A stretch of DNA of 6,166 bases from Azonexus sp. GTDB lineage: Bacteria > Pseudomonadota > Gammaproteobacteria > Burkholderiales > Rhodocyclaceae. Below are positions 5,698 to 6,166 of the stretch, in pieces. The DNA is taken from contig JAKLLI010000121.1 in the NCBI GenBank assembly GCA_023150195.1, positions 1 through 6,166 of the forward strand, written 5' to 3'. Every line of letters starts with the position of its first letter. Positions within the stretch are counted from its first letter, which is position 1. The notes under the pieces are model-generated. The model searched no databases and had not been told where the DNA came from. It saw nothing but the letters and a program-made list of their open reading frames with translations. Both the position numbers and the translations under genes were made by a program.

Positions 5698-6021
5698 GCA
5701 TCGCTCCCCGGCAACGGGGAGCGCGGATTGAAACATGTCGGCGTAAATCATCTGGCCCCGTGAGGTTTGCATCGCTCCCCGGCAACGGGGAGCGCGGATT
5801 GAAACTACGCCAGCGAGAACGGGCAGGAAGTTGGCACAAAGCATCGCTCCCCGGCAACGGGGAGCGCGGATTGAAACTGAGCAACGAGCTGGCGAAGGGT
5901 GTCGTCATGAAGGCATCGCTCCCCGGCAACGGGGAGCGCGGATTGAAACCTCACCACCAATCGCCCTGACGATATTGATGATGCGCATCGCTCCCCGGCA
6001 ACGGGGAGCGCGGATTGAAAC
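5698..6021 (+). CRISPR. Type I-C CRISPR array: 5 repeats, 4 spacers
   Basis: Five identical 37-nt repeats occur at 5698-5734, 5769-5805, 5841-5877, 5913-5949 and 5985-6021. Boundaries are set by bases that vary immediately before (A,T,A,G,C) and after (A,T,T,C,A). Each repeat begins GCATCGCTCCCC and ends GCGCGGATTGAAAC. Spacers are 5735-5768 (34 nt), 5806-5840, 5878-5912 and 5950-5984 (35 nt each), the normal I-C size. Within the repeat, CGCTCCCC (positions 5-12) pairs with GGGGAGCG (19-26), and G13-C18 closes a GCAA loop, giving a 9-bp stem with a GNRA-type tetraloop. Cutting after position 26 would leave the 11-nt 5' handle CGGAUUGAAAC, as known for Cas5c-processed I-C crRNAs. Transcription is expected on the + strand, away from cas2. 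No further repeat appears at the expected spacing (about 6057), so the array ends inside the window. Confidence 0.98.
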
Positions 6022-6166
6022 AAATGCGACTTAACAGGTTACCCAAAAACACCGTGATGCCTTCGGCTATTCATTGCTGACGATGCAAAAATTTCTGCCA
6101 CATTCCCTTTGCAGGCCTTCGAAACTGGATTTCAGCCGGTTTCTTGGCCTCTTTGGGGTTTGCTGC
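6022..6166. other. Array-distal flank without a firm gene
   Basis: This 145-nt stretch contains no further repeat, no terminator-like hairpin with a T-run in the + direction and no tRNA-like sequence. The only candidate gene is an open minus-strand frame entering from the right edge, described separately. Confidence 0.5.
6071..6166 (-). CDS. Possible 3' end of a convergent gene, unidentified
   Basis: On the minus strand one frame is open from the window edge for 31 codons and stops at TGA (complement of 6071-6073). It gives a basic peptide, AANPKEAKKPAEIQFRR then PAKGMWQKFLHRQQ. A second minus frame is also open for 32 codons, so openness alone proves little. I recognise no family. It is listed only because a convergent gene ending 50 nt past the array is plausible and the peptide composition is not obviously non-coding. 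Confidence 0.2.
   Translation of the reverse strand, partial: AANPKEAKKPAEIQFRRPAKGMWQKFLHRQQ

Noticed and set aside
5619..6034. Open frames through the array giving repeated IAPRQRGARIET on the + strand and FQSALPVAGERC on the - strand
   Set aside because: These are translations of the CRISPR repeat itself; the periodic peptides track the 37-nt repeats, and such ORFs are a well-known annotation artefact.
6022..6166. A degenerate sixth repeat downstream of 6021
   Set aside because: At the expected spacing near 6057 there is no resemblance to the repeat; TTCGAAACTGGATTTC near 6118 only shares GAAAC.

Overview
The window holds most of a type I-C CRISPR-Cas locus, read left to right on the + strand. 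In order: the 3' end of an upstream operon gene (1-108), cas8c (105-2045) with a probable internally translated cas11c (1611-2045), cas7c (2079-2942), a RelE/ParE-type toxin-antitoxin pair on the opposite strand (2954-3480), cas4 (3554-4192), cas1 (4194-5222), cas2 (5225-5515), a 182-nt leader (5516-5697) and a CRISPR array of five identical 37-nt repeats with four spacers (5698-6021). The last 145 nt are flanking DNA without a firm gene. cas3, and probably most of cas5c, lie upstream of the window.

Division of labour follows from the families. Cas8c (large subunit), Cas7c (backbone), Cas11c (small subunit) and the unseen Cas5c form the crRNA-guided surveillance complex, and the unseen Cas3 would degrade bound DNA. 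Cas4, Cas1 and Cas2 select, trim and integrate new spacers next to the leader. The repeat ends in GATTGAAAC and has a 9-bp stem; cutting at the stem's 3' base would leave an 11-nt 5' handle, as expected for Cas5c processing.

The clearest departure from an ordinary I-C operon is the two-gene toxin-antitoxin cassette, inserted head-on between the effector genes (cas8c-cas7c) and the adaptation genes (cas4-cas1-cas2). A dyad symmetry sits between the antitoxin start and the cas4 start. The leader also has structure not explained by standard annotation: five copies of TTCGCGYA within about 175 nt, and an 11-nt element after cas2 that can pair with either of two downstream segments, one of which overlaps a terminator-like hairpin. 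The 35 visible residues of the first gene do not resemble a Cas5c C-terminus to me.

Organism: moderate-to-high GC, Shine-Dalgarno sites, ATGA operon overlaps and this kind of I-C repeat fit a proteobacterium, perhaps a betaproteobacterium. This is inference from style, not a marker-based assignment.
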